From an uncultured Collinsella sp. (GTDB lineage: Bacteria; Actinomycetota; Coriobacteriia; Coriobacteriales; Coriobacteriaceae), in NCBI GenBank assembly GCA_902478765.1, contig CABSMN010000112.1:1-5132 (forward strand): DNA of 5,132 nt, in the 5' to 3' direction. Within the stretch, counting starts at the first letter, position 1, and each line of letters opens with the position of its first letter. Under the pieces are notes generated by a model that was not told the DNA's origin, did not search any database, and saw only the letters and a list, made by a program, of their open reading frames with translations. Shown in pieces: positions 1-4,930 of the stretch. Both the position numbers and the translations under genes were made by a program.

Positions 1-459
1 GTACACGACCGAGATGGCAAGCGAAGTTTGCTGCGGGGACAGCAGCTCTGGGATGTACGTCACACCCACGGCGAGCAGCGCACCCGAGACAGAGCCCAGG
101 ACAATGCGCGAGATAAACAGTACCTGGAAGTTGGGCGCCAACGCCATGACCAGGTTGCCGAGCACAAAGACGATGCTGTAGCACACGAGCAGCTGGTAAC
201 GACGGAAGCGCCCCGTGCTGAGCGCAAGCACCGGCGTCGCGATGGCGTAGACCAGTGCAAAAACGCTGATGAGCTGGCCCGCAGCGGCAAGCGATATGCC
301 GAGTTCCGTCGCCAAGTCACTTTCGATGCCGATGACCACGAACTCGGAGCAGCCGAGCGAGAATCCCAGCAGCACGAGCAGCGCCAGGCAGAGCCTGGTG
401 CGCGCGGGGGAGAGCGCGGCGGCGGTTGACTTACTTTTAGGCGTGGTTGCGGCGGTCAA
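1..459 (-). CDS. MFS transporter, DHA1/AraJ-like efflux permease (3' part outside window)
   Basis: This is a proton-driven inner-membrane permease of the major facilitator superfamily, of which 153 codons are visible; the gene runs off the left edge. After a polar N-terminus, four hydrophobic segments can be read at about residues 23-45, 61-81, 88-108 and 113-136, with a fifth beginning near 145. The loop after segment 2 (S-T-G-R-F-R-R, 81-87) corresponds to MFS motif A with its usual acidic residue missing. Segment 4 has the R118-x3-G122-x3-G126 pattern of drug/sugar efflux members. The start chosen is TTG at 459-457, because GGAG (471-468 on the minus strand) lies 8 bases ahead of it. An in-frame GTG at 468-466 has no properly spaced ribosome binding site. 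The gene diverges from the LpdD-Idi gene. The substrate cannot be read from the sequence; export of a phenol made by the neighbouring decarboxylase is only a guess. Confidence 0.85.
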   Translation of the reverse strand, partial: MTAATTPKSKSTAAALSPARTRLCLALLVLLGFSLGCSEFVVIGIESDLATELGISLAAAGQLISVFALVYAIATPVLALSTGRFRRYQLLVCYSIVFVLGNLVMALAPNFQVLFISRIVLGSVSGALLAVGVTYIPELLSPQQTSLAISVVY

Positions 460-489
460 GGTTGTCACTCCAATGTCGCATGAATAAGC

Positions 490-502
490 GGGATTCAATC
501 CC
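490..502. promoter_or_regulatory. 13-bp palindrome GGGATTCAATCCC in the leader of the MFS gene
   Basis: Perfect 6-bp arms flank a single central base, about 30 bases upstream of the MFS start codon. The position suits an operator for the divergent MFS gene. No convincing -35/-10 pair for that gene could be fixed (a TTGCAG lies at 507-502 on the minus strand, but the spacing to any -10 is poor). The regulatory role is inferred from position and symmetry only. Confidence 0.3.
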
Positions 503-539
503 TGCAACTCTAACAGAATGTGTCAGGTGCCTGCCTCCT

Positions 540-568
540 TTGTCGCAGGCTGCGCTTGCCTGTATAGT
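540..568 (+). promoter_or_regulatory. Putative sigma-70-type promoter of the LpdD-Idi gene
   Basis: TTGTCG (540-545) is followed, after a 17-base spacer, by TATAGT (563-568). This predicts a transcript start near 575 and a leader of about 45 bases. The -10 overlaps the left arm of the inverted repeat at 558-580, so a protein bound there would compete with or contact RNA polymerase. A second inverted repeat, GCCTGC/GCAGGC (529-534 and 545-550), overlaps the -35. Confidence 0.4.
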
Positions 569-580
569 CGCAATACAGGC
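554..580. promoter_or_regulatory. Operator-like site A: perfect inverted repeat shared with the permease leader
   Basis: GCCTGTAT (558-565) and ATACAGGC (573-580) form a perfect 8-bp inverted repeat around a 7-base spacer. Bases 554-578 match 1693-1717, upstream of the permease, at 21 of 25 positions. The matches include the non-symmetric flank GCTTG and the spacer CGCAA, so this is a conserved binding site and not just a chance palindrome. It lies 41-67 bases ahead of the LpdD-Idi start. The regulator is not in the window. Confidence 0.55.
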
Positions 581-610
581 GAAGATGGTCTCAGGTACAT
601 TGCGGGCGAC

Positions 611-615
611 AGGAG
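611..615 (+). promoter_or_regulatory. Ribosome binding site AGGAG that fixes the LpdD-Idi start
   Basis: AGGAG lies five bases before ATG 621. The open frame extends upstream to ATGs at 447, 480 and 585. The first two lie upstream of the predicted promoter, and none of the three has a ribosome binding site as good as this one. ATG 627 is a second possible start two codons downstream, at a less favourable spacing. Confidence 0.75.
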
Positions 616-620
616 ATCCC

Positions 621-1568
621 ATGGGTATGCACACGACAAAGGTTGCAGTGGGCGAGGGCAAGTTTGCGCTCGAGGCCCAGCTGACGGTGACGCCGCGAGG
701 CATGGCGGTGTACGCCTGCTCGCCGGAGTTCGCGCACCTGGGCGCCACGGCGCAGGCCATTCCGCGCCCCGAGCCCGGCCGTACGGCGACGGTGAGCATC
801 CTGGCCGTTCCGTGCCATCGCGACGAAATCCCGGCGCACGATATCGCGGCGGCGCTGGCCACGCGCTTTGGCGTGCCAGTCGTTGCAAGCACGGGCTTTC
901 ATGTTGAACAGGCGAGCGGGGACGACCTGCAGCGCGTGCTCGACACCACCAAGGAACTCATCGCCGCGCTCGAGGAGGCCGCAGCCCGCATTCTGCGCGC
1001 CGGCTGGGATGAGGGCGGCGCAGGCGCCGAGGTCGTGGCGGTCGATGCCGCGACCGGCGAGGCGCTTGGCCCCGTCGACCGCATCGAGGCCCATACCGGC
1101 GAGGGAATCCTGCATCAGGCATTTCTGACGCTTCTGGTCGAGGGCCAGGGCGAGGACGCACGCCTGCTGCTCTGTCGTCGCAGTCCGCTCAAACGCCTGT
1201 GGGGCGGGGTGCTGGCCGATGGCTGTGCCGGCCATCCGCTCCCCGGGGAAGACGTTACCGCCGCGACGGCGCGCCGCATCAACGAAGAGCTCGGCATCAC
1301 GCGCACACCCGACCAGCTCAAACACCTCGGTCACGTGACCTACCGCGAGGACCACGGCGACGGCCGCTGCGAGTGCGAATGGTGCGAGGTCTACCTTGCC
1401 CATGTTGAGCCGGGCGAGCTGCATATCAACCAAGAGGAGATCTCGGAAGTGCGCCGCGTGGCCCCGTCCGAGCTTAAAGGCTACCTGCAGGGTCACCCCG
1501 AGCAGCTGGCCCCCTGGCTTCGCGAGGCTCTCAGCGATCCATCCATCCGTACGGCCCTCGCTATGTGA
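621..1568 (+). CDS. LpdD-like prFMN accessory domain fused to type I isopentenyl-diphosphate isomerase (Nudix) domain
   Basis: A 315-residue cytosolic two-domain protein. Residues about 4-127 match the LpdD family (small accessory protein of gallate decarboxylase, described as a prenylated-flavin chaperone): A-H-L-G-A-T-A at 38-44, P-R-P at 48-50, C-H-R-D-E at 65-69 and G-F-H-V-E-Q-A-S at 92-99. Residues about 136-305 match type I IPP isomerase, which interconverts IPP and DMAPP. The metal ligands of the E. coli enzyme (H25, H32, H69, E114, E116) correspond to H158, H165, H205, E251 and E253; the Nudix box is G204-E210-R218-E222-E223; the C-terminal P-W (W299) matches the catalytic Trp. The odd feature is D-G-C-A-G-H-P at 200-206: the catalytic Cys position holds A203, with C202 one residue earlier. 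DMAPP or DMAP feeds UbiX, which is encoded downstream, so the fusion makes biochemical sense. It may be an isomerase, a Nudix phosphohydrolase or a non-catalytic binder. Family assignment of both domains is by recognised motifs, without a search. Confidence 0.85.
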   Translation: MGMHTTKVAVGEGKFALEAQLTVTPRGMAVYACSPEFAHLGATAQAIPRPEPGRTATVSILAVPCHRDEIPAHDIAAALATRFGVPVVASTGFHVEQASGDDLQRVLDTTKELIAALEEAAARILRAGWDEGGAGAEVVAVDAATGEALGPVDRIEAHTGEGILHQAFLTLLVEGQGEDARLLLCRRSPLKRLWGGVLADGCAGHPLPGEDVTAATARRINEELGITRTPDQLKHLGHVTYREDHGDGRCECEWCEVYLAHVEPGELHINQEEISEVRRVAPSELKGYLQGHPEQLAPWLREALSDPSIRTALAM

Positions 1569-1597
1569 AAAAGACAGTCCCTTTGCCACATCCAAAC

Positions 1598-1660
1598 CGT
1601 CACAACATTCGATGAAAATCTCGAAAACGAAGAAAACCGTCGAATGTTGTGACGCTTTTT
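1598..1660 (+). terminator. Long stem-loop with T-run after the LpdD-Idi gene
   Basis: CGTCACAACATTCGA (1598-1612) pairs perfectly with its reverse complement at 1640-1654, a 15-bp stem, and is followed by C and five Ts (1656-1660). It starts 29 bases after the stop codon, as expected for a rho-independent terminator. The loop is 27 bases, much longer than usual, and holds GAAAA three times at an exact 9-base period (1614, 1623, 1632). The stem is only moderately GC-rich. It would separate the LpdD-Idi transcript from the permease unit downstream. Confidence 0.6.
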
Positions 1661-1692
1661 GTCCAGAGGATCGCTTCCCATCCAAAAATCCC

Positions 1693-1717
1693 GCTTGACT
1701 GTATTGCCGCAACACAG
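1693..1717. promoter_or_regulatory. Operator-like site B upstream of the permease-ubiD-ubiX unit
   Basis: This is the second copy of site A (21 of 25 identical): GCTTG flank, CTGTAT (1699-1704), spacer with CGCAA, then ACACAG (1712-1717). Its inverted repeat is imperfect in one position. TTGACT (1695-1700) resembles a -35, but no good -10 follows at 16-18 bases. The sequence aligned to the -10 of site A is TATTGC (1702-1707), which has no -35. The promoter may be weak and activator-dependent. It lies 118 bases ahead of the permease start. Confidence 0.5.
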
Positions 1718-1725
1718 CGCAACGT

Positions 1726-1756
1726 AAGGGGTGTCCGATAACGGGTGCCCCTTTTT
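1726..1756 (+). terminator. Terminator-like hairpin in the permease leader (possible attenuator)
   Basis: AAGGGG (1726-1731) pairs with CCCCTT (1748-1753). The stem continues inward through three G-U wobbles and three G-C pairs (1735-1737 with 1742-1744) to an ATAA loop: 12 pairs in all, ending in a run of five Ts (1752-1756). It lies between site B and the permease ribosome binding site, so transcripts begun at site B would have to read through it. The T-run is short and partly inside the stem. Whether it stops transcription is an inference. Confidence 0.45.
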
Positions 1757-1758
1757 AA

Positions 1759-1775
1759 GCGGCCAGCGTGGCCGC
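1759..1775 (+). other. GC-rich hairpin in the permease leader
   Basis: GCGGCCA (1759-1765) and TGGCCGC (1769-1775) form a perfect 7-bp stem with a three-base loop, two bases after the T-run of the previous hairpin and 23 bases before the ribosome binding site. There is no T-run of its own. It may affect folding or stability of the leader mRNA; nothing more can be said. Confidence 0.35.
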
Positions 1776-1810
1776 GAGTCCGGAGCGCCCCCAACAAGAA
1801 AGGTGGGGAG

Positions 1811-3268
1811 ATGGAAGCGGAAAAGAAGGCGTTTAAGATCACCAAGCGCGAAATTGGCTTTGTGCTGGGTATCGTTGTCTTTTTGCTGGTGAAGTTTCTT
1901 CCTTTGGCGGAGCTGAGCTCGACGGTCGAGCTCACGGTCGGCGGTCAGACCTGTCTGGCACTGACGCTCGCCACGGTGGTGTTCTGGGCATGCGGTGTGG
2001 CACAGCCGGGCTTTGTGGGCCTGCTCTATTGCGCGCTGCTCGTTCTGTTCAAGGTGTGCGTGGACGACACAGGCGCCGCGAGCATCTCGGCGACGGTCGC
2101 CTCCACGTTTAGCTCGTGGACCAAAGCCACCATGTGGCTCGTCATCGGCGCCTACCTCATCGCCAGCGCGGTCAAGGAGTCGGGCCTGGGCGAGCGCATC
2201 GCCTATGCGTTTATGCTCAAGTTCGTGCGCGACGCCAAGTCGCTCATCATCTCGATCTTCGCGCTCACCTTTGTGCTGTCGCTGCTGATCCCTCATCCGT
2301 TCCCCCGTGCCTTCCTCATCCTCGCCGTCGTCTCGGTTATCGCCGAGTCCGCCGGCTACGGTGACGATGACCGCGGCAAGCTCGGCTTCCTCGTGTTTGC
2401 CGCTGCCGCCCCGGGCTCCATGTTCTTCCTGACGGGCGACTCCACGCTCAACCCGCTCGTTGCGCAGTACAGCGCCGAGGCCGGCGGCATGAGCCCGTCC
2501 TTCGTCGACTGGTTCCTGTACATGAGCGTGCCCATGCTGGTTGCGCTGCTGTGCACCCTGTTCCTGGGCCTCTTCCTCTTTAAGCCCAGCAAGGAGCTCG
2601 TCTACGATCGCGAGCAGATCGTGGCCAAGCAGGCCGCGCTCGGCAAGCTCTCCGTTAAGGAGATCCGCACCATCGTGTGGCTTGTCATCGCCATCGCGCT
2701 GTGGCTCACCGTCTCGGGCGATTACATCGGCTGGGTTACCCTGGCTATCGGCGTTTCTCTCGCCATGCCCATCATCGGCGAGGTCCTCACCCCCGCCAGC
2801 TGGAGCGCTGTCGACATCAAGTCCCTCATGTTCCTGACGGCTGCCATGGCCGTGGGCTCCGTGGGCGGTGCCACCGGCATGAACGCCTGGATCGCCGATG
2901 TCGTGCTTCCCAGCTCCGTGCCCGAGAACATCTTCCTGTTCGCCCTGCTTGTCGCCGCGCTTTCCATGATCATCCACATGTTCATGGGCTCGGTCATGGC
3001 CGTGCTCGGCGTGTGCGTGCCGGCGTTCATCAGCTTTGCGGCCGGCTCCAGCGTGAGCCCGCTCGCCGTGGCGCTCATCGTCTTCACGTCCATCAACATC
3101 CACTACATCCTGCCGTTCCATAACCTGCCGATCCTTATCGGCGAGGGCAAGGACGCTGGCGGCTACACCTCCAAAGAGGCTATGCGCATGGGCATTCCCC
3201 TCACTGCGGTCGTCTTTATCGTCGTGCTGGTCGAGGCCGCCTGGTTCCACCTCTTTGGCCTGATGTAA
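1811..3268 (+). CDS. DASS/ion-transporter-type anion permease, likely aromatic-acid (gallate-type) uptake
   Basis: A 485-residue integral membrane protein with roughly 11-13 hydrophobic segments. The start is ATG 1811, after AAAGGTGG (1799-1806) and just before the first membrane segment; an ATG 22 codons upstream lies among the leader hairpins and has no ribosome binding site. Features typical of the DASS/citrate-permease group are the W-L-V-I-G-A-Y-L-I-A-S segment followed by E-S-G-L-G-E-R-I-A (about 105-130), a mid-protein G-D-S-T-L-N-P (209-215), and a C-terminal L-P-F-H-N-L-P (434-440) followed by G-E-G and a last membrane helix. The Ser-Asn-Thr motifs of dicarboxylate carriers are not evident: P-H-P-F-P-R (161-166) and S-I-N-I-H (427-431) occupy the corresponding regions. 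Being first in a unit with ubiD and ubiX, it most likely imports the acid that UbiD decarboxylates. The counter-ion (H+, Na+ or exchange) cannot be told. Confidence 0.8.
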   Translation: MEAEKKAFKITKREIGFVLGIVVFLLVKFLPLAELSSTVELTVGGQTCLALTLATVVFWACGVAQPGFVGLLYCALLVLFKVCVDDTGAASISATVASTFSSWTKATMWLVIGAYLIASAVKESGLGERIAYAFMLKFVRDAKSLIISIFALTFVLSLLIPHPFPRAFLILAVVSVIAESAGYGDDDRGKLGFLVFAAAAPGSMFFLTGDSTLNPLVAQYSAEAGGMSPSFVDWFLYMSVPMLVALLCTLFLGLFLFKPSKELVYDREQIVAKQAALGKLSVKEIRTIVWLVIAIALWLTVSGDYIGWVTLAIGVSLAMPIIGEVLTPASWSAVDIKSLMFLTAAMAVGSVGGATGMNAWIADVVLPSSVPENIFLFALLVAALSMIIHMFMGSVMAVLGVCVPAFISFAAGSSVSPLAVALIVFTSINIHYILPFHNLPILIGEGKDAGGYTSKEAMRMGIPLTAVVFIVVLVEAAWFHLFGLM

Positions 3269-3273
3269 GCAGT

Positions 3274-3320
3274 CGAGTGCTTGGCTGTAATTAGCCGAGT
3301 GCTTGAACTGCGAGTGCCCG
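3274..3320. repeat. Three CGAGTGCyyG repeats and an operator-like half-site between permease and ubiD
   Basis: CGAGTGCTTG occurs at 3274-3283 and 3296-3305, and CGAGTGCCCG at 3311-3320. Between the first two, GCTTGGCTGTA (3279-3289) matches the left half GCTTGnCTGTA of sites A and B, but the right half is absent. The same bases can form an 8-pair hairpin (3279-3286 with 3293-3300, two wobbles, six-base loop). This may be a degenerate third regulator site or an mRNA processing element. The role is unproven. Confidence 0.35.
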
Positions 3321-3363
3321 AGCGCCCCATCTATGAGCGCTGCGGCCCCATTACGTTACCAAG

Positions 3364-3385
3364 CCGGCGGCACTCCCGCCGCCGG
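3364..3385 (+). other. Strong GC hairpin just upstream of the ubiD ribosome binding site
   Basis: CCGGCGGC (3364-3371) and GCCGCCGG (3378-3385) form a perfect 8-bp stem with a six-base loop, ending 11 bases before the ribosome binding site. There is no T-run, so it is not a standard terminator. A stem here could protect the 5' end of a processed ubiD-ubiX message and set decarboxylase expression apart from that of the permease. That role is inferred from position. Confidence 0.4.
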
Positions 3386-3396
3386 ACACTCTCCCG

Positions 3397-3403
3397 AAAG
3401 GAG
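3397..3403 (+). promoter_or_regulatory. Ribosome binding site AAAGGAG that fixes the ubiD start
   Basis: AAAGGAG stands six bases before ATG 3410. The open frame runs 43 codons further upstream to position 3281, but that part covers repeats and hairpins and its translation resembles no UbiD N-terminus. The ATG at 3410 gives 495 residues, about the length of LpdC-type enzymes. Confidence 0.8.
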
Positions 3404-3409
3404 CACGCT

Positions 3410-4897
3410 ATGTCCACTACCGATGCTTCCCAGATCCACGATCTGCGCTCCGCGCTCGACTTTTTGCGCGAGATGCCGGGCCAGCTGCTCGAGACCGACA
3501 CCCAGGTCGACGCGGACGCCGAGGTCTCGGGCGTCTATCGTCGCGTCGGTGCCGGCGGCACCGTTATGCGTCCGACCAAAGAGGGCCCGGCGATGGTCTT
3601 CAACAACGTCAAGGGCTTTGACGATGCCAAGGTCTGCATCGGCATGCTTGCCAGCCGCAAGCGCGTTGCCGCCCTGCTCGACCTCGACGAGGAGCACCTG
3701 GGCCTCGAGATCGGCAAGCGCTTCGAGAACCTGATCGCGCCCGAGCAGATCGCCGAGGGTGCGCACGTCGACTGCCAAGAGGTCGTGTACAAGGCGACCG
3801 ACGAGGGCTTTGACCTGCGCAAGATCGTTCCCGCTCCCACCAACACGCCCGTCGACGGCGGCCCCTACATCACCATGGGCCTCGCCTACGGCACGAGCCC
3901 CGACGGCTCCCAGTCCGACGTGACCATCCACCGCTTCTCCTGCGTCGACAAGGACAAGCTCGCCATGTGGATCACTCCGGGTAGCCGTCACCTGGGCGCG
4001 TTCTTTGACGAGTACTGCCAGCGCGGCGAGGACATGCCCATCTCCATCTCCATCGGCCTGGACCCCGCCGTGTACATGTGCTGTGGCTTCGAGGCGCCCA
4101 CCACGCCGCTCGGCTTTAACGAGCTGCAGATCGCCGGCGCCCTGCGCGGCCACGCCGTCGAGCTTGCCGACTGCGTCACCGTTCCGCAGAAGTGCATCGC
4201 CAATGCCGAGTATGTGCTCGAGGGCTACCTCATGCACGACGAGACCATCAACGAGGACGTCAACGGCCACGGCTACGCCATGCCCGAGTTCCCCGGCTAC
4301 ACCGGTGGCGCCAAGGTCTGCCCGGTGATCAAGATCACCGCCGTCACCACGCGCGTCAATCCCATCATGGAGAGCTGCATCGGTCCCTCGCACGAGCACG
4401 TGTCCATGGCCGGCATCCCCACCGAGGCATCCATCTACAAGATGGTCGAGACCGCCATCCCGGGCCGCCTGCTCAACGTCCACGCTGCCCCCTGCGGCGG
4501 CGGCAAGTTCGTTGCCATCATGCAGTTCAAGAAGTCGAGCAAAAATGACGAGGGCCGTCAGCGCAACGCCGCCATGCTCGCCTTCTCGGCATTCTCCGAG
4601 CTCAAGCACGTCATCCTTGTTGACGAGGATGTCGATATCTTCGATATGAGCGACGTGATGTGGGCCATGACCACGCGCTTCCAGGCCGACGTGGACCTCA
4701 TCACCATCCCCGGTTGCCACTGCCACGTGCTCGATCCGTCCAACGACCCCGCGTTCGACCCCACGATCCGCGAGCACGGCATCGCCTGCAAGGCCATCTT
4801 CGACTGCACGGTCCCGTTCGACCTCAAGAAGAACTTCATTCGCTCGCAGTTCATGGAGATCGACACAGACAAGTGGGCCAAGGAGATTGCTTTCTAG
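3410..4897 (+). CDS. lpdC: UbiD-family prFMN-dependent decarboxylase, LpdC-like (probable gallate/protocatechuate decarboxylase)
   Basis: A 495-residue cytosolic enzyme expected to remove CO2 from a hydroxylated benzoic acid using prenylated FMN and a divalent metal. It resembles Lactobacillus plantarum gallate decarboxylase LpdC along its full length, as far as I can recall that sequence: V-S-G-V-Y-R (39-44), A-P-T-N-T-P (142-147), S-D-V-T-I-H-R (169-175), G-L-D-P-A (216-220), P-T-T-P-L-G-F-N-E-L (230-239), M-P-E-F-P-G-Y (291-297), I-G-P-S-H-E-H-V-S-M-A-G (324-335), V-D-E-D-V-D-I-F-D-M (404-413). Likely catalytic or cofactor residues are R175, H194, E238 and the glutamates of A-E-Y-V-L-E-G (E267, E271), assigned by eye from UbiD family patterns. 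The gene is intact and ends in tandem stops TAG TAA. It lies 141 bases after the permease and 33 before ubiX. Gallate to pyrogallol is the leading guess; protocatechuate to catechol or another phenolic acid remains possible. Confidence 0.9.
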   Translation: MSTTDASQIHDLRSALDFLREMPGQLLETDTQVDADAEVSGVYRRVGAGGTVMRPTKEGPAMVFNNVKGFDDAKVCIGMLASRKRVAALLDLDEEHLGLEIGKRFENLIAPEQIAEGAHVDCQEVVYKATDEGFDLRKIVPAPTNTPVDGGPYITMGLAYGTSPDGSQSDVTIHRFSCVDKDKLAMWITPGSRHLGAFFDEYCQRGEDMPISISIGLDPAVYMCCGFEAPTTPLGFNELQIAGALRGHAVELADCVTVPQKCIANAEYVLEGYLMHDETINEDVNGHGYAMPEFPGYTGGAKVCPVIKITAVTTRVNPIMESCIGPSHEHVSMAGIPTEASIYKMVETAIPGRLLNVHAAPCGGGKFVAIMQFKKSSKNDEGRQRNAAMLAFSAFSELKHVILVDEDVDIFDMSDVMWAMTTRFQADVDLITIPGCHCHVLDPSNDPAFDPTIREHGIACKAIFDCTVPFDLKKNFIRSQFMEIDTDKWAKEIAF

Positions 4898-4918
4898 TAA
4901 GTAGCCCTACCAAGTAGT

Positions 4919-4925
4919 TAAGGAG
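4919..4925 (+). promoter_or_regulatory. Ribosome binding site TAAGGAG of ubiX
   Basis: TAAGGAG lies five bases before ATG 4931, in a 33-base gap after the ubiD stop. No promoter or terminator is visible in the gap, so ubiD and ubiX are probably on one message. Confidence 0.75.
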
Positions 4926-4930
4926 CCGTC

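Noticed and set aside
447..620. N-terminal extension of the LpdD-Idi gene (starts at 447, 480 or 585)
   Set aside because: The extension would cover the promoter and operator and overlap the MFS start region; LpdD homology begins only after ATG 621, which has AGGAG at ideal spacing.
1598..1654. Miniature transposable element suggested by the 15-bp inverted repeats
   Set aside because: No target-site duplication is visible at the ends (AAAC before, CTTT after), and a T-run after the right arm fits a terminator better. Genome copy number would be needed to reopen this.
591..1715. 374-codon open frame on the minus strand
   Set aside because: It is antisense to the LpdD-Idi gene, runs through the terminator stem-loop, and shows no domain or start signal.
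1726..1810. Riboswitch, for example an FMN-type aptamer, in the permease leader
   Set aside because: The leader after site B is under 100 bases with simple stacked hairpins; none of the conserved FMN riboswitch core segments was recognised.
1493..3250. 585-codon open frame on the minus strand
   Set aside because: It lies antisense to the permease. Its translation is a low-complexity run of H, D, E, R and G typical of the antisense of GC-rich genes, whereas the plus frame gives a coherent membrane protein with a ribosome binding site.
3274..3320. CRISPR-like array
   Set aside because: The units are only 10 bases with unequal spacing (22 and 15), far too short for CRISPR repeats.
3281..3409. 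43-codon upstream extension of ubiD
   Set aside because: It covers repeats and hairpins, lacks a ribosome binding site and does not resemble a UbiD N-terminus.
3356..4777. 473-codon open frame on the minus strand
   Set aside because: It is the antisense shadow of the clearly recognisable UbiD gene and resembles no protein family.
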